Origin: an uncultured Eubacterium sp.
Lineage (GTDB): Bacteria; Bacillota; Clostridia; Lachnospirales; Lachnospiraceae
Direction: 5' to 3'
Length of the DNA stretch: 64,000 nt
Assembly: GCA_934320655.1 (NCBI GenBank)
Contig: CAKRFN010000001.1
Location: 291,578-355,577 of the forward strand
Made by a program: the position numbers and the translations under genes. Positions within the stretch are counted from its first letter, which is position 1. Every line of letters starts with the position of its first letter. Positions 25,953 to 34,497 of this stretch are shown in pieces. The notes beneath the pieces were generated by a model that saw nothing but the letters and a program-made list of their open reading frames with translations, did not search any database and was not told where the DNA came from.

Positions 25953-26745
25953 TTATAAATTTATATCTGATCCCCCATGCAGCGCCAGACCATTTTCTTT
26001 CTCCGTTTTTTCAAAAACATACTCCGTCTCTGATGACAGATCTCCTCTAAAAGTATATCCAAGCCTGTCAAACTTTCGTATGTCCGCCGGATTTTCAATA
26101 TTTTTCTCTGCCATATATCTAACCATTTCACCGCGGGCCATCTTCGCATAGGTACCTTTTGTTATCAGCTTATCACCTGATAATTCACAGAATGTAATCG
26201 TGATGTAGTTGTCTTTATCCGATAGATATCTTTCTATGCATTTTGAATATTCTTTGGATGCCAGATTAATGATCGTCCTGCTGTCATCAATCACTGAATG
26301 ATATAACCTGTCCCCCCCAGTAATCATATAGATTTGCTGTTTCTTCAATCTCGGCCTTTGCCTGCATTTCAAGACGATAAGGAGTCACACCATCCATTGG
26401 TTTTAAAATGCCATAAAATGCAGACAATATTCTTAAATGATTTTGTATATACTCAAGCTGCCGGTTTTCAAATACAGATGGTGCCATATATTGAAATGCA
26501 ATCCCTTCATATGCTAAAACAGCTGGCGTAAGTCTGCTGTAAAGATCCATCGTTTCCAGTCTGTGAAAGTTCTGATCTGCAATCTTGTCATTACATTTCC
26601 AGATGGTTTTCAGTTCCTCTTTTGATTTACTTTTCATCCAGCCCAAGATCGCGGCTGTCTTATCAATAAAGGCAGGCAGTTCAACCGGTGCTATGCAATC
26701 AGTATCTGCAATCATCTTTTTTGCAGGTGACAGTATGATCTTCAT
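25953..26745 (-). pseudogene. yaaA: Peroxide stress protein YaaA, frameshifted at a G7 tract
   Basis: Two overlapping frames together encode a full-length YaaA/UPF0246 protein (about 260 residues), which lowers free iron during peroxide stress. The upstream frame (26745-26287) has MKIILSPAKKM, WKCNDKIADQN, LTPAVLAYEGIAFQYM and ILSAFYGILKPMDGVTPYRLEM and ends YDYWGGQVISFSD. The downstream frame (from about 26318) continues DRLYHSVIDDSRTIINLASK and ARGEMVRYMAEKNIENP. The shift is at seven G on the minus strand (C7 at 26312-26318); six would restore the expected YDYWGDRLYH. This is a +1 slip: pseudogene, phase-variable tract or sequencing error. It overlaps the bcp stop codon by one base. Confidence 0.85.
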
Positions 26746-27200
26746 TATGACAGTTCCTTAAGCATATTTTCAGGATCATCTGCCGCCCTGACTTTATCAT
26801 TGGCTTTGATGATAATTCCCTGCTCATCAATAAGATATGTAGTTCTTACCACACCCATAGAAACCTTGCCATAATTTTTCTTTTCCTTCCATACATCATA
26901 TGCTTCGATCACCTTACGCTCCGGATCTGCCAAAAGTGTAAATGCCAGTCCATATTTTTCCTCAAATCTCTTGTGAGAGGCTACAGAATCCTTACTGACT
27001 CCGAGAATAACTGCTCCTTTCTCAGTAAACTGCGGATAACGCTCCGAAAAACCACACGCCTGCTTTGTACATCCCGGTGTATTATCCTTTGGATAAAAAT
27101 ATAGAATCACTTTTTTGCCTGCATAATCACTTAATTTATGCATCTCTCCATTCTGATCCGGCAATTCAAAATCCGGTGCTTTTGTTCCTAACTCTAACAT
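26745..27200 (-). CDS. bcp: Thioredoxin-dependent thiol peroxidase (Bcp/PrxQ)
   Basis: A 151-residue atypical 2-Cys peroxiredoxin reducing H2O2 and organic peroxides. The peroxidatic C44 and resolving C49 lie in DNTPGCTKQACGFSERY; ILGVSKDSVASHKRFEEKYG and TYLIDEQGIIIKA complete the thioredoxin fold. The ATG follows GGAGG, and the stop overlaps the yaaA start (TAATG), making the two genes a coupled peroxide-defence unit. Confidence 0.95.
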   Translation of the reverse strand: MLELGTKAPDFELPDQNGEMHKLSDYAGKKVILYFYPKDNTPGCTKQACGFSERYPQFTEKGAVILGVSKDSVASHKRFEEKYGLAFTLLADPERKVIEAYDVWKEKKNYGKVSMGVVRTTYLIDEQGIIIKANDKVRAADDPENMLKELS

Positions 27201-27241
27201 TTATTATTCCTCCACTTCTCTTTGTAACCGTCCCTGACAGA

Positions 27242-28549
27242 TCAGTCATCTAAAAACTTCTGGATCCCTCCGATATCATACAACGGCAGATTCGTCATCC
27301 ACTCCTGTTCCCTATAATCTGACATAGACGTCCGGATCGCATGTCCGGGATGATATTTTTCACAGAATGCCTTCAGGCTTTTCGCCCGCAGATTTTCCTC
27401 TGCCTTTACTTCTACCGGAACGACGGATGTTTTCCCCTGTAAAATAAAATCAATCTCTCCGGTAGAATTCGGTGTGGAATAATAATAAGGCGTCAATCCA
27501 TGTTCAGAAACGAACTGCTGCAATACATACTGCTCCGTCAGTGCGCCCTTGAATTCCGTAAAAATACGGTTGCCGTCTATGATTACCTGTGCATCCAGAT
27601 CCGTCATGGCAATCAACAATCCGATATCTACCAGAAATATTTTAAATACATCGAGATCCATATATGCCTTCAATGGCAATGCCGGTTTACTGACCCGGTT
27701 CACCTTATGGATCAGACCGCAGTCCATCAGCCACTGGATCGCCAATTCAAAATCTTTCGCCCGCGCACCCTCTCTCACCTGACCGTAAATATACTTCTTA
27801 TTTTCCTTCGCCAACTGCATCGGAATTGAATTCCATACAAGATTTAGCCGGGGCACGAGTGTCGCCGCCGCATGCTTGGAAAAATCCTGCTGGTAATAAT
27901 TCAACAGGTTCTTCTGAATCTCACGCACACGGACAAAATCTCCGGTATCTGCAAACAACTGCACAGCTTCCGGCATCCCACCTACATAATAATATTCCCG
28001 CAGCCGATCAATATATTTTTCCCGGAATGCCGTAACCATTTCTCTATCATCGCCACTCAAAAATTGCTCATACCGTTCCTCGCCCAGTGCTCGTAAAAAT
28101 TCCCGGAAACTGAGCGGATAGAGATCCATAAAATCCACTTTCCCTACAGGAAACGAGGTGCCCTCATGCAGTGCAACACCAAGCAGTGATCCCGCTGCTA
28201 CGATCGCATACTGCGGCGCATTCTCATAAAAATATTTAAGTGATGTAAGCGCACGCGGAACCTCCTGCACTTCATCAAAGATCAGAAGCGTATTCTGCGC
28301 ATCAATCATTATCCCACACTCTGCGCAGATCGCCCGGATCAAGCGATCCACATCCAGTTCCCCTTCAAACACCTGCTTCATCCGTGTATTGCTGTCAAAA
28401 TTGACATATGCCACCTGTTCAAAGCAGGTTCTGCCGAATTCCTTCATCAGCCATGTTTTTCCAACCTGTCTGGCACCGCGGATAATCAACGGCTTACGCC
28501 CTGCGCGATCCTTCCATTTCTTTAGTTTTTCCAGTGCAAAACGCTCCAT
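27242..28549 (-). CDS. AAA ATPase with DUF4143 domain
   Basis: A 435-residue protein of the AAA_14/DUF4143 family, common as accessory genes in gut bacteria and of unknown role. The N-terminal ATPase has Walker A GARQVGKTWLMKEF (about 27-40), Walker B LLIFDEVQEVPRAL (about 90) and sensor AAGSLLGVAL. The C-terminal DUF4143 part (about 215-430) carries the PD-(D/E)xK-like motif STGEIDFILQGKTSVVPVEVKA, suggesting a nuclease-type fold. The ATG at 28549 follows AAGGAG; a GTG two codons earlier is the alternative. It has its own promoter inside a large palindrome. Confidence 0.85.
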   Translation of the reverse strand: MERFALEKLKKWKDRAGRKPLIIRGARQVGKTWLMKEFGRTCFEQVAYVNFDSNTRMKQVFEGELDVDRLIRAICAECGIMIDAQNTLLIFDEVQEVPRALTSLKYFYENAPQYAIVAAGSLLGVALHEGTSFPVGKVDFMDLYPLSFREFLRALGEERYEQFLSGDDREMVTAFREKYIDRLREYYYVGGMPEAVQLFADTGDFVRVREIQKNLLNYYQQDFSKHAAATLVPRLNLVWNSIPMQLAKENKKYIYGQVREGARAKDFELAIQWLMDCGLIHKVNRVSKPALPLKAYMDLDVFKIFLVDIGLLIAMTDLDAQVIIDGNRIFTEFKGALTEQYVLQQFVSEHGLTPYYYSTPNSTGEIDFILQGKTSVVPVEVKAEENLRAKSLKAFCEKYHPGHAIRTSMSDYREQEWMTNLPLYDIGGIQKFLDD

Positions 28550-28588
28550 AGCCACATCTCCTTGCTGGTTGTATATCCTCTTAAACGT

Positions 28589-28635
28589 ATTTTAGTCCTT
28601 AAAAGTGTAGTTGTAAACACTTTTAAGGACTAAAA
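28589..28635 (-). promoter_or_regulatory. Promoter of the DUF4143 ATPase inside a 19-bp-arm palindrome
   Basis: Perfect inverted repeat: TTTTAGTCCTTAAAAGTGT at 28590-28608 and its complement at 28617-28635, 8-nt centre. On the minus strand TTTACA (28617-28612) sits at the centre and TAAAAT (28594-28589) 17 bp on, in one arm. A dimeric regulator binding both arms would control the promoter directly. Confidence 0.65.
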
Positions 28636-28705
28636 ATGTGGCTTATTTCAATGTTTTTTAATATGAACTATGAATCAAACTAATGCCTTTTTACTAACAC
28701 TCAGA

Positions 28706-29128
28706 TTATTTGGAAACACCAAGTTTCGTCATCAATGCCTCTTGCAAAACCCTTGACACATTGATATGTGCCTTCTCTGCTTCCTGATTCAGCCAGTTCG
28801 GAAGCGTCACATTTCGCCGTACTGTTTTATTATCTGATCTTCTGCGATACTCCTGAAAATCAATATCTACAAGTGATACACATGCTGCCCCTTCTCCTGC
28901 AAATGTACCATTCGTAAGATCTATTTCTGCTAGTGTCCGTGGTTTTGGAATTTTCTCCCCATCATCCTCGTAACAGATACCTTTTAAGCCAATTGCATCA
29001 CGTGCCATTTCGACAGCATTCGCCATTCCAAATCCTTCTGTGAGAATATTCAAATCGGGGACTTCTATCAGCACCGTATCTTTTTCGTCATTTAACTGCG
29101 TAAATATTACCGGATAAACCTGTTTCAT
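28706..29128 (-). CDS. hicB: HicB-family antitoxin, solitary
   Basis: A 140-residue HicB protein: a degenerate RNase H-like N-terminal domain (YPVIFTQLNDEKDTVLIEVP, AVEMARDAIGLKG) and a C-terminal ribbon-helix-helix/HTH part (RRNVTLPNWLNQEAEKAHIN, VSRVLQEALMTKLG) that binds the operator. HicB normally neutralises the HicA RNase encoded next to it. No 55-65 codon HicA frame exists on either side (29129-29231 or 28550-28705), so this looks like an orphan antitoxin or a regulator. Ribosome binding site GGAGG. Confidence 0.85.
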   Translation of the reverse strand: MKQVYPVIFTQLNDEKDTVLIEVPDLNILTEGFGMANAVEMARDAIGLKGICYEDDGEKIPKPRTLAEIDLTNGTFAGEGAACVSLVDIDFQEYRRRSDNKTVRRNVTLPNWLNQEAEKAHINVSRVLQEALMTKLGVSK

Positions 29129-29182
29129 TACAACCGACCTCCATTCTGATTTATATCTATAATATTTTTACGGCTGTATGGC

Positions 29183-29209
29183 AAAAAAAGAGCCGCGAGC
29201 GACTCTTTT
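29183..29209 (-). terminator. Terminator of the 32.0-29.2 kb gene run
   Basis: Minus-strand AAAAGAGTCGC (29209-29199) pairs with GCGGCTCTTTT with one mismatch and runs into a T-run, 22 bp past the stop at 29232. The hairpin shares its sequence with the repeat at 21616-21637. Confidence 0.8.
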
Positions 29210-29231
29210 CATACTCATACATAACTTACTT

Positions 29232-29483
29232 TCAAACCACAGCCCTTGCTTTTGCGAAATCCTTCTTCTCCACAAAAATCTCATACTGCTTCATCTGTTC
29301 CGGGAGATTGCCGGCACTTCCGACCGTTCCACGGAGTGTGCCCCTTCCTGTCCATTCGCCAAGTTGGTCTTTTACCTTATATTTGTACCTGATCCCATCT
29401 CTATCCAGCGCATCCCTGATCTCATTGAATTTCTTCAGGTCTGTGCCGATCCACAGACTCTCCGTATGAAATACTGTAAACAT
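29232..29483 (-). CDS. Small hypothetical protein (83 aa)
   Basis: The start MFTVFHTESLWIGTDLKKF is set by GGAGG before the ATG at 29483; the frame is open to 29513. The pattern of two beta strands, a helix (KKFNEIRDALDRDGIRYKYK) and a further strand (YEIFVEKKDFAKA) resembles small DUF2007-type signal-transducing proteins, but that is a fold guess. It follows the transglutaminase gene by 29 bp. Confidence 0.5.
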   Translation of the reverse strand: MFTVFHTESLWIGTDLKKFNEIRDALDRDGIRYKYKVKDQLGEWTGRGTLRGTVGSAGNLPEQMKQYEIFVEKKDFAKARAVV

Positions 29484-29512
29484 CTTACTTCCTCCATTCT
29501 GCTCGTTTAGCA

Positions 29513-30916
29513 TCAGTCAAACCCATTTGTATATCCTTCTCCGGTCAGGTAATACTTTTCCCAATAGACCGGATCATCGAGTCCGATATCCGTTTCTTCT
29601 TCTGCGACGTGGTCAGACCAGAGTGTCCTGGAAAGGTAATAGGTATCGCGCTCCTTGCCACCGCCGACCGGATCATCCCAGGTACAGTCAATGTAATACC
29701 ATGTGCCGTCTACCTTGACGCGGTTCCAGCCGTGATTGCCCGTGGCGACCCTGCCGGATACATAACGGCAGTCGAGTCCGACCGCTGTCGTCATCATATA
29801 AAATGCGAACGAATAGCTCTGGCAGACACCTTCGCCGTGCAGCAGGACTCCCCCTGCACCGAGCGCCCAGTTTTCGGCACTCCGGTAGTCTCCATCATTT
29901 ACATAGTTGGCGTGATAGATCAGATAATCATGGATCGCCCTGACCTTTTGCTCCTCGGTCATGCCGTCTGTTATAATCTGATCCAGCGCCGCAAACGCAG
30001 CGTTCATCACCTTTTTTTGATCCGGTGCATATCCGGTCGCATCCCGTTTAATGAGTGCGTTTTTGATGGAATAGCCGACATATACGGTCCGCTCATAATT
30101 CTGGTTTCCGGCAGTAATCCGTATCACATGTTCACCAGGCGTATAGATGACGCGGTCTGACATCTGTGTTCCATCCAGATAGAAGGTGATGCCTTTCTCC
30201 CGAAATTCTTTTACCGTGAGCGTCTGGTTTAAAAATGCCTTTTCCGGAAACAGATCGTATGCGACGCCTGCCTCGACACCGCCCTGCCCGTAATAACTCC
30301 TGAGCATGTTGCCAAAGAAGCGGTCCTGTGTGTAGACACCGAGTGTGACCTGTTTCTGGAACGATCCGTAGGAATAATACACCACACCGGTCACACCGTA
30401 GCTCGTATCAATTCCTGTACAAAATCCGTTTTTGTCGATCTCTTTAAACGCACTGACAAAGCCCAGACGCACCTGACTCGTATCATACTGATCAGAAACC
30501 AGCTTTAGCTGCACGCTCTGACCATTCATTAAAATCTCCTGATTCAGATGCACATCGCTTTGATTTGCCGGAATGACCGTGACCGTATAAGTGGTTTTAT
30601 TTGATCCGCTCTTTACCGTAATCGTCGTCACACCCAGCCGCAGGGCCCGCAGCTTTCCCTTGGAATTGACGGTCGCCACCTTTTTATTGGAACTGGAATA
30701 TTTACAGTTCCGATACCAGTAAGGTGCCTGTATCTGTGCCGTCTTTTTACATACGACCTGTGCGGATCCTGTGATGCGCTGCGCTGCCGCCGCATACACC
30801 GGCTCGGCTGCAAACCCGCCAAACGGCATTCCGGAGCATAACAGCATACCGATCAGCAAAGCTGCCGCACACCGCCTCCATATTGATTTTTTTATCCAAT
30901 TTAATCTCTGATTCAT
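29513..30916 (-). CDS. Secreted transglutaminase-like protein with Ig-like domain
   Basis: A 467-residue exported protein. It has a signal peptide (CAAALLIGMLLCSGMPFGGF, cleaved near AYAA), a Big_2-type bacterial Ig domain (about 45-125; YSSSNKKVATVNSKGKLRAL, then TTITVK) and a C-terminal transglutaminase/cysteine-protease-like core. The catalytic triad is Cys in GEGVCQSYSFAFYMM, His in GNHGWNRVKVDG and Asp in YYIDCTWDDPVG. Such proteins are thought to process or cross-link wall or surface proteins. The start at 30916 follows GAGG; the open frame runs on to 31015, overlapping the previous gene. Confidence 0.82.
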   Translation of the reverse strand: MNQRLNWIKKSIWRRCAAALLIGMLLCSGMPFGGFAAEPVYAAAAQRITGSAQVVCKKTAQIQAPYWYRNCKYSSSNKKVATVNSKGKLRALRLGVTTITVKSGSNKTTYTVTVIPANQSDVHLNQEILMNGQSVQLKLVSDQYDTSQVRLGFVSAFKEIDKNGFCTGIDTSYGVTGVVYYSYGSFQKQVTLGVYTQDRFFGNMLRSYYGQGGVEAGVAYDLFPEKAFLNQTLTVKEFREKGITFYLDGTQMSDRVIYTPGEHVIRITAGNQNYERTVYVGYSIKNALIKRDATGYAPDQKKVMNAAFAALDQIITDGMTEEQKVRAIHDYLIYHANYVNDGDYRSAENWALGAGGVLLHGEGVCQSYSFAFYMMTTAVGLDCRYVSGRVATGNHGWNRVKVDGTWYYIDCTWDDPVGGGKERDTYYLSRTLWSDHVAEEETDIGLDDPVYWEKYYLTGEGYTNGFD

Positions 30917-30953
30917 ACCGTCCTCTTTCTTTGTACTGCTTTCATAAACGCCG

Positions 30954-32021
30954 TTACTCCGCCGGTGTGATCTCCGTGATCTCATCGACATCAACGACGA
31001 TCGTGTAGCCTGCACCGGTCTCTACCTGCTTATACTGCTCCTTTGTGACCTCATAGGTCTCATCCTCATCCTTTTCATTGTCATGGAAGGTCAGATAATA
31101 ACTGCACTGCTTGTTTGCGTAACGCTCATCATCGCCAAGATCTTCCTCAGCATAATAGACCTTTTTATCTCCGTGTTCCTCCGCCGTCAACGTTCGGTCA
31201 TATTGCCAGCGCCAGATATAATAATAGTATTTTGTATCATAGACCGGTTCACTCACATAGTTTGGTACTTCGCGCGTGCGCGTCACATAATCATAATCAG
31301 GCACCGTGACGGTACTGCTGTGGAAGGTGCCGTCTCCGTTATCCGTATAAGTCGTTTCCTCATGTGAGCCTACCTGCTCATAGCTCTCATATGTTTCTGT
31401 TGTCGTGCCGTGCTGCACCTGTTCATACGTTCGTATTTCTGTTTCCTTATGGTCTAGTTCGGCACCGTCCGGCAGTGACCAGTCGGATTCATAACACTCG
31501 GTGTCCTTCTCTACATCGACACTCGACTGCCAGTATTTATCCGCCAGCGTAACTTCATATGTCTGCGGCCGTGCCAGAAATGACAACCCGGCGATCACCA
31601 GCACCGCGATCGCCAGTCCGATCAACAGCTTTTTCACATTAAACGGCTTCTTTTCCTTTTTGTTCGTCTGTCCGGAACCGTTCTGCTCCCGTTCCTCACG
31701 CTCTTTGGCAGCCTTCTTTTCTTCTTTTTCCTTCCGGATCTCAAAATAATCCTTGCCGGTGCGCTCTGCACCGCAAGAAACACAGACCGTATCGAGCGCC
31801 GAATTGTATCCGCCGCAATATTCGCACATCCAGTCTGCGCCTTTGCCTTTTTTCTTCTGCTGTTCTTTTGTCAGCTTTACTTCCGGACCGTCCATATAGA
31901 ACTTGACATCCTCGCCACGGGGCATCCCGCAGTTCGGGCAGTTCCGCTCCGTGCCAAGAATCTTTTTCGTCTGGCACATCGGGCAGTCCCAGTAGCCCAT
32001 CACATCGTATCCTTTTCCCAT
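30954..32021 (-). CDS. Membrane protein with two RanBP2-like zinc fingers
   Basis: A 355-residue protein of unknown function. Two W-x-C-x2-C...N...C-x2-C zinc fingers lie at the N-terminus (YWDCPMC with CPNCG, and DWMCEYCGGYN with CVSCG), followed by a Lys/Glu-rich stretch, one transmembrane helix (LLIGLAIAVLVIAGLSFL, about 133-150) and an acidic, Tyr- and Thr-rich exterior domain (about 155-355) with repeated TYE/YEQV motifs. Neighbouring genes encode secreted proteins. It starts at a GGGAGG-led ATG and is followed after 37 bp by the transglutaminase gene. Confidence 0.65.
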   Translation of the reverse strand: MGKGYDVMGYWDCPMCQTKKILGTERNCPNCGMPRGEDVKFYMDGPEVKLTKEQQKKKGKGADWMCEYCGGYNSALDTVCVSCGAERTGKDYFEIRKEKEEKKAAKEREEREQNGSGQTNKKEKKPFNVKKLLIGLAIAVLVIAGLSFLARPQTYEVTLADKYWQSSVDVEKDTECYESDWSLPDGAELDHKETEIRTYEQVQHGTTTETYESYEQVGSHEETTYTDNGDGTFHSSTVTVPDYDYVTRTREVPNYVSEPVYDTKYYYYIWRWQYDRTLTAEEHGDKKVYYAEEDLGDDERYANKQCSYYLTFHDNEKDEDETYEVTKEQYKQVETGAGYTIVVDVDEITEITPAE

Positions 32022-32096
32022 AAATTCCTCCCTGTAAATAGTGCTTATACGCCCGCCGAACCTGCAAACGGCAGCCTCTCACGGATATACTTCAAC

Positions 32097-32128
32097 AAAA
32101 GGAAGTCCGCAGCAACGAACTTCCTTTT
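32097..32128 (-). terminator. Terminator after the EF-G paralogue
   Basis: AAAAGGAAGT (32097-32106) pairs with ACTTCCTTTT (32119-32128) around a 12-nt loop, 25 bp beyond the stop at 32154. Confidence 0.75.
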
Positions 32129-32153
32129 ATTTTTTCGGTTATTTATTTTATCA

Positions 32154-34244
32154 CTATTCCTCAGAATTGTCTACCTTGCTTGCGCGTGCAGCGATCTCCT
32201 TCTCCTGTACATCTGACGGAGCCTGCTCATAGCGTGCAAACTCATAAGAGAACTCGCCTGCGCCACCGGTCATGGAACGAAGCTCGGTGTTGTAGCCATA
32301 CAGCTCGGTATACGGTACATCCGCAAGGATCTCCTGCTTGCCGCCCTCGATCGGGTTCATGCCGAGTACACGACCGCGGCGCTTGTTGAGATCACCCATG
32401 ATGTCTCCGGTATAGCTGTCAGGTACGACTACCTTCATCGAAGCGATCGGCTCTAAGAGTACCGGATTTGCCTCCATAAATCCTTTCTTGAATGCCTGTG
32501 TCGCAGCCATCTTGAATGCCATCTCGGAAGAATCTACCGGATGATAAGATCCATCATAGAGTACCGCCTTGACACCTACAACCGGATATGCAGCCATCGG
32601 TCCCTTCTGGACTGCTTCCTGAATACCCTTTTCGACTGCGGGGAAGAAGTTCTTGGGAACTGCTCCGCCGACAACGATCTGCTCAAATACATAGGGCTGC
32701 TCCAGATCACCGGAAGGCTCGAAAGTCATCTTGACATGTCCGTACTGTCCATGTCCGCCGGACTGCTTTTTATACTTGTATTCAACGTCCGATTTCTTGC
32801 GGATCGTCTCACGGAATGCGACCTTCGGGCGGGACAGCTCGATCTCTACCTTATATTTGGTGAGCAACTTGCTCGCTACAACGTCTAACTGCTGCTCGCC
32901 GATACCGTAGAGAAGTGTCTGACCGTTCTCGCTGTCGTTGACTGCCTTGAGTGTCATATCCTCCTGCATCATCTTCTGCAATGCCTGGGAGATCTTATCC
33001 TCATCGCCCTTATTCTTTGCCTTATAGCGCATGTATGTATAAGGAGTCGATGTTGCGGTGCGGATGTATACGATCGGATTTGCCTTTGTAGACAGGGAAT
33101 CGGTCGTCGTAGCGGTCGTCAGCTTTGCAAGCGCTCCGATATCTCCGGCATGGAGCTCTTTGACTTCCTCTGCCTTTGAACCACACATCACATACAGCTT
33201 TCCGATCTTGCCCTCGACATCCTTATGATGGTTATACATCACATCGTCAGTCTTTATGACACCGGAATTCACCTTGATCAGTGAGTATTTTCCGATAAAC
33301 GGATCAACGATCGTCTTAAATACATAGGCTGACTTCGGCTTTGAGAAATCGTAATCTGCCTGATAAACCTCATTTGTCTTGGCATTGATACCTGCACAGG
33401 TGCGCTTGTCCGGGCTCGGCAGGTATTTTACGATATCAACCATGAGTGTATACATACCGCGTGCCAGCACATTGGATCCCATCAGAACGGGAACGATACT
33501 GCCCTCTGCCACATTGACACGGAGTGCCTGACGGATCTCATCGTCTGAGAACTCCTCGCCGCTAAAGTAGCGGTCCATGAAATCCTCGCTCGTCTCGGCA
33601 ACGGACTCCATAAGTGCCTCACGGCATAACTCCAGATTTGCCTGTGAATAATCAGGAATGTCACATTTTTCTACAGTGCCGTCGTCCTTCCAGCGCTTTG
33701 CACGCTGCTGGATGACATTGACATATCCTACAAACTGCTCATTCTCGCGGATCGGCAGATGGAACGGCGCGATCTTCTTGCCGTACAATGCCTGCAGATC
33801 CTCTACTACCTGACGGTAGCTCGCGTTATCTATATCCATATCGGTCACGAAAACCATACGCGGGAGCTTATATCTTTCACAGATCTCCCATGCCTTTTTC
33901 GTACCTACCTCGATGCCTGCTTTACCGGAAACGACGATAATCGCTGCGTCAGCCACAGCCGCTGCTTCCTCTACTTCACCCACGAAATCAAAATAACCGG
34001 GTGTATCCAGAATATTGATCTTGCTGCCTTCCCACTCGATCGGAACTACGGATGTACTGATTGAAAATGACCGCTTGGTCTCCTCTTTATCAAAATCACT
34101 AATGGTATTTCCTTCACTGATCTTTCCCATACGGGTTGTCTGTCCAGCCAGATAAGCCATCGCTTCTACCAGGCTGGTCTTGCCCGCCCCTCCATGTCCT
34201 AATAGTACCACGTTACGAATCTTGTCAGTTGTGTAAACGTTCAT
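32154..34244 (-). CDS. Elongation factor G paralogue (EF-G2 type)
   Basis: A 696-residue translational GTPase with all five EF-G domains. The P-loop is GHGGAGKTSLVEAM where canonical EF-G has AHIDAGKTT; switch I contains ISDFDKEETKRSFSI; G3 is DTPGYFDF; G4 reads VTDMD where NKxD is usual. These differences place it with the second EF-G lineage, which may help ribosome recycling or lack normal translocase function, and not with the essential fusA of the str operon. No rpsL/rpsG/tuf are nearby. The start at 34244 follows AGGAGGG; the frame is open to 34301. Confidence 0.85.
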   Translation of the reverse strand: MNVYTTDKIRNVVLLGHGGAGKTSLVEAMAYLAGQTTRMGKISEGNTISDFDKEETKRSFSISTSVVPIEWEGSKINILDTPGYFDFVGEVEEAAAVADAAIIVVSGKAGIEVGTKKAWEICERYKLPRMVFVTDMDIDNASYRQVVEDLQALYGKKIAPFHLPIRENEQFVGYVNVIQQRAKRWKDDGTVEKCDIPDYSQANLELCREALMESVAETSEDFMDRYFSGEEFSDDEIRQALRVNVAEGSIVPVLMGSNVLARGMYTLMVDIVKYLPSPDKRTCAGINAKTNEVYQADYDFSKPKSAYVFKTIVDPFIGKYSLIKVNSGVIKTDDVMYNHHKDVEGKIGKLYVMCGSKAEEVKELHAGDIGALAKLTTATTTDSLSTKANPIVYIRTATSTPYTYMRYKAKNKGDEDKISQALQKMMQEDMTLKAVNDSENGQTLLYGIGEQQLDVVASKLLTKYKVEIELSRPKVAFRETIRKKSDVEYKYKKQSGGHGQYGHVKMTFEPSGDLEQPYVFEQIVVGGAVPKNFFPAVEKGIQEAVQKGPMAAYPVVGVKAVLYDGSYHPVDSSEMAFKMAATQAFKKGFMEANPVLLEPIASMKVVVPDSYTGDIMGDLNKRRGRVLGMNPIEGGKQEILADVPYTELYGYNTELRSMTGGAGEFSYEFARYEQAPSDVQEKEIAARASKVDNSEE

Positions 34245-34329
34245 ACAAATACCCTCCTTATCTATCCGCCAAACGATACATGCAGTGATTTTATCTGCCA
34301 TTACCGCTCCGGACCATCAATATATGTAT

Positions 34330-34358
34330 ATTTTACTAAAACAGAAGAAAAATTACAA
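34330..34358 (-). promoter_or_regulatory. Promoter of the EF-G paralogue
   Basis: Minus-strand TTGTAA (34358-34353) and TAAAAT (34335-34330), 17 bp apart. Confidence 0.65.
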
Positions 34359-34404
34359 CTATTTTATTCATTTTTCACAAATAATAGTCGTTTTACTTTT
34401 TCGC

Positions 34405-34433
34405 TTTAACGTGAGAATGTTTTATGTTATACT
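34405..34433 (+). promoter_or_regulatory. Promoter of tyrA-aroA
   Basis: TTTAAC (34405-34410) and TATACT (34428-34433), 17 bp apart; good -10, weak -35. About 60 nt of 5' UTR precede the tyrA start. Confidence 0.55.
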
Positions 34434-34497
34434 AGACTAAATATGAAAAACTGTATCTTTCATCCCATGGATGAACATTGAAAGGAAGAAACCTGCT

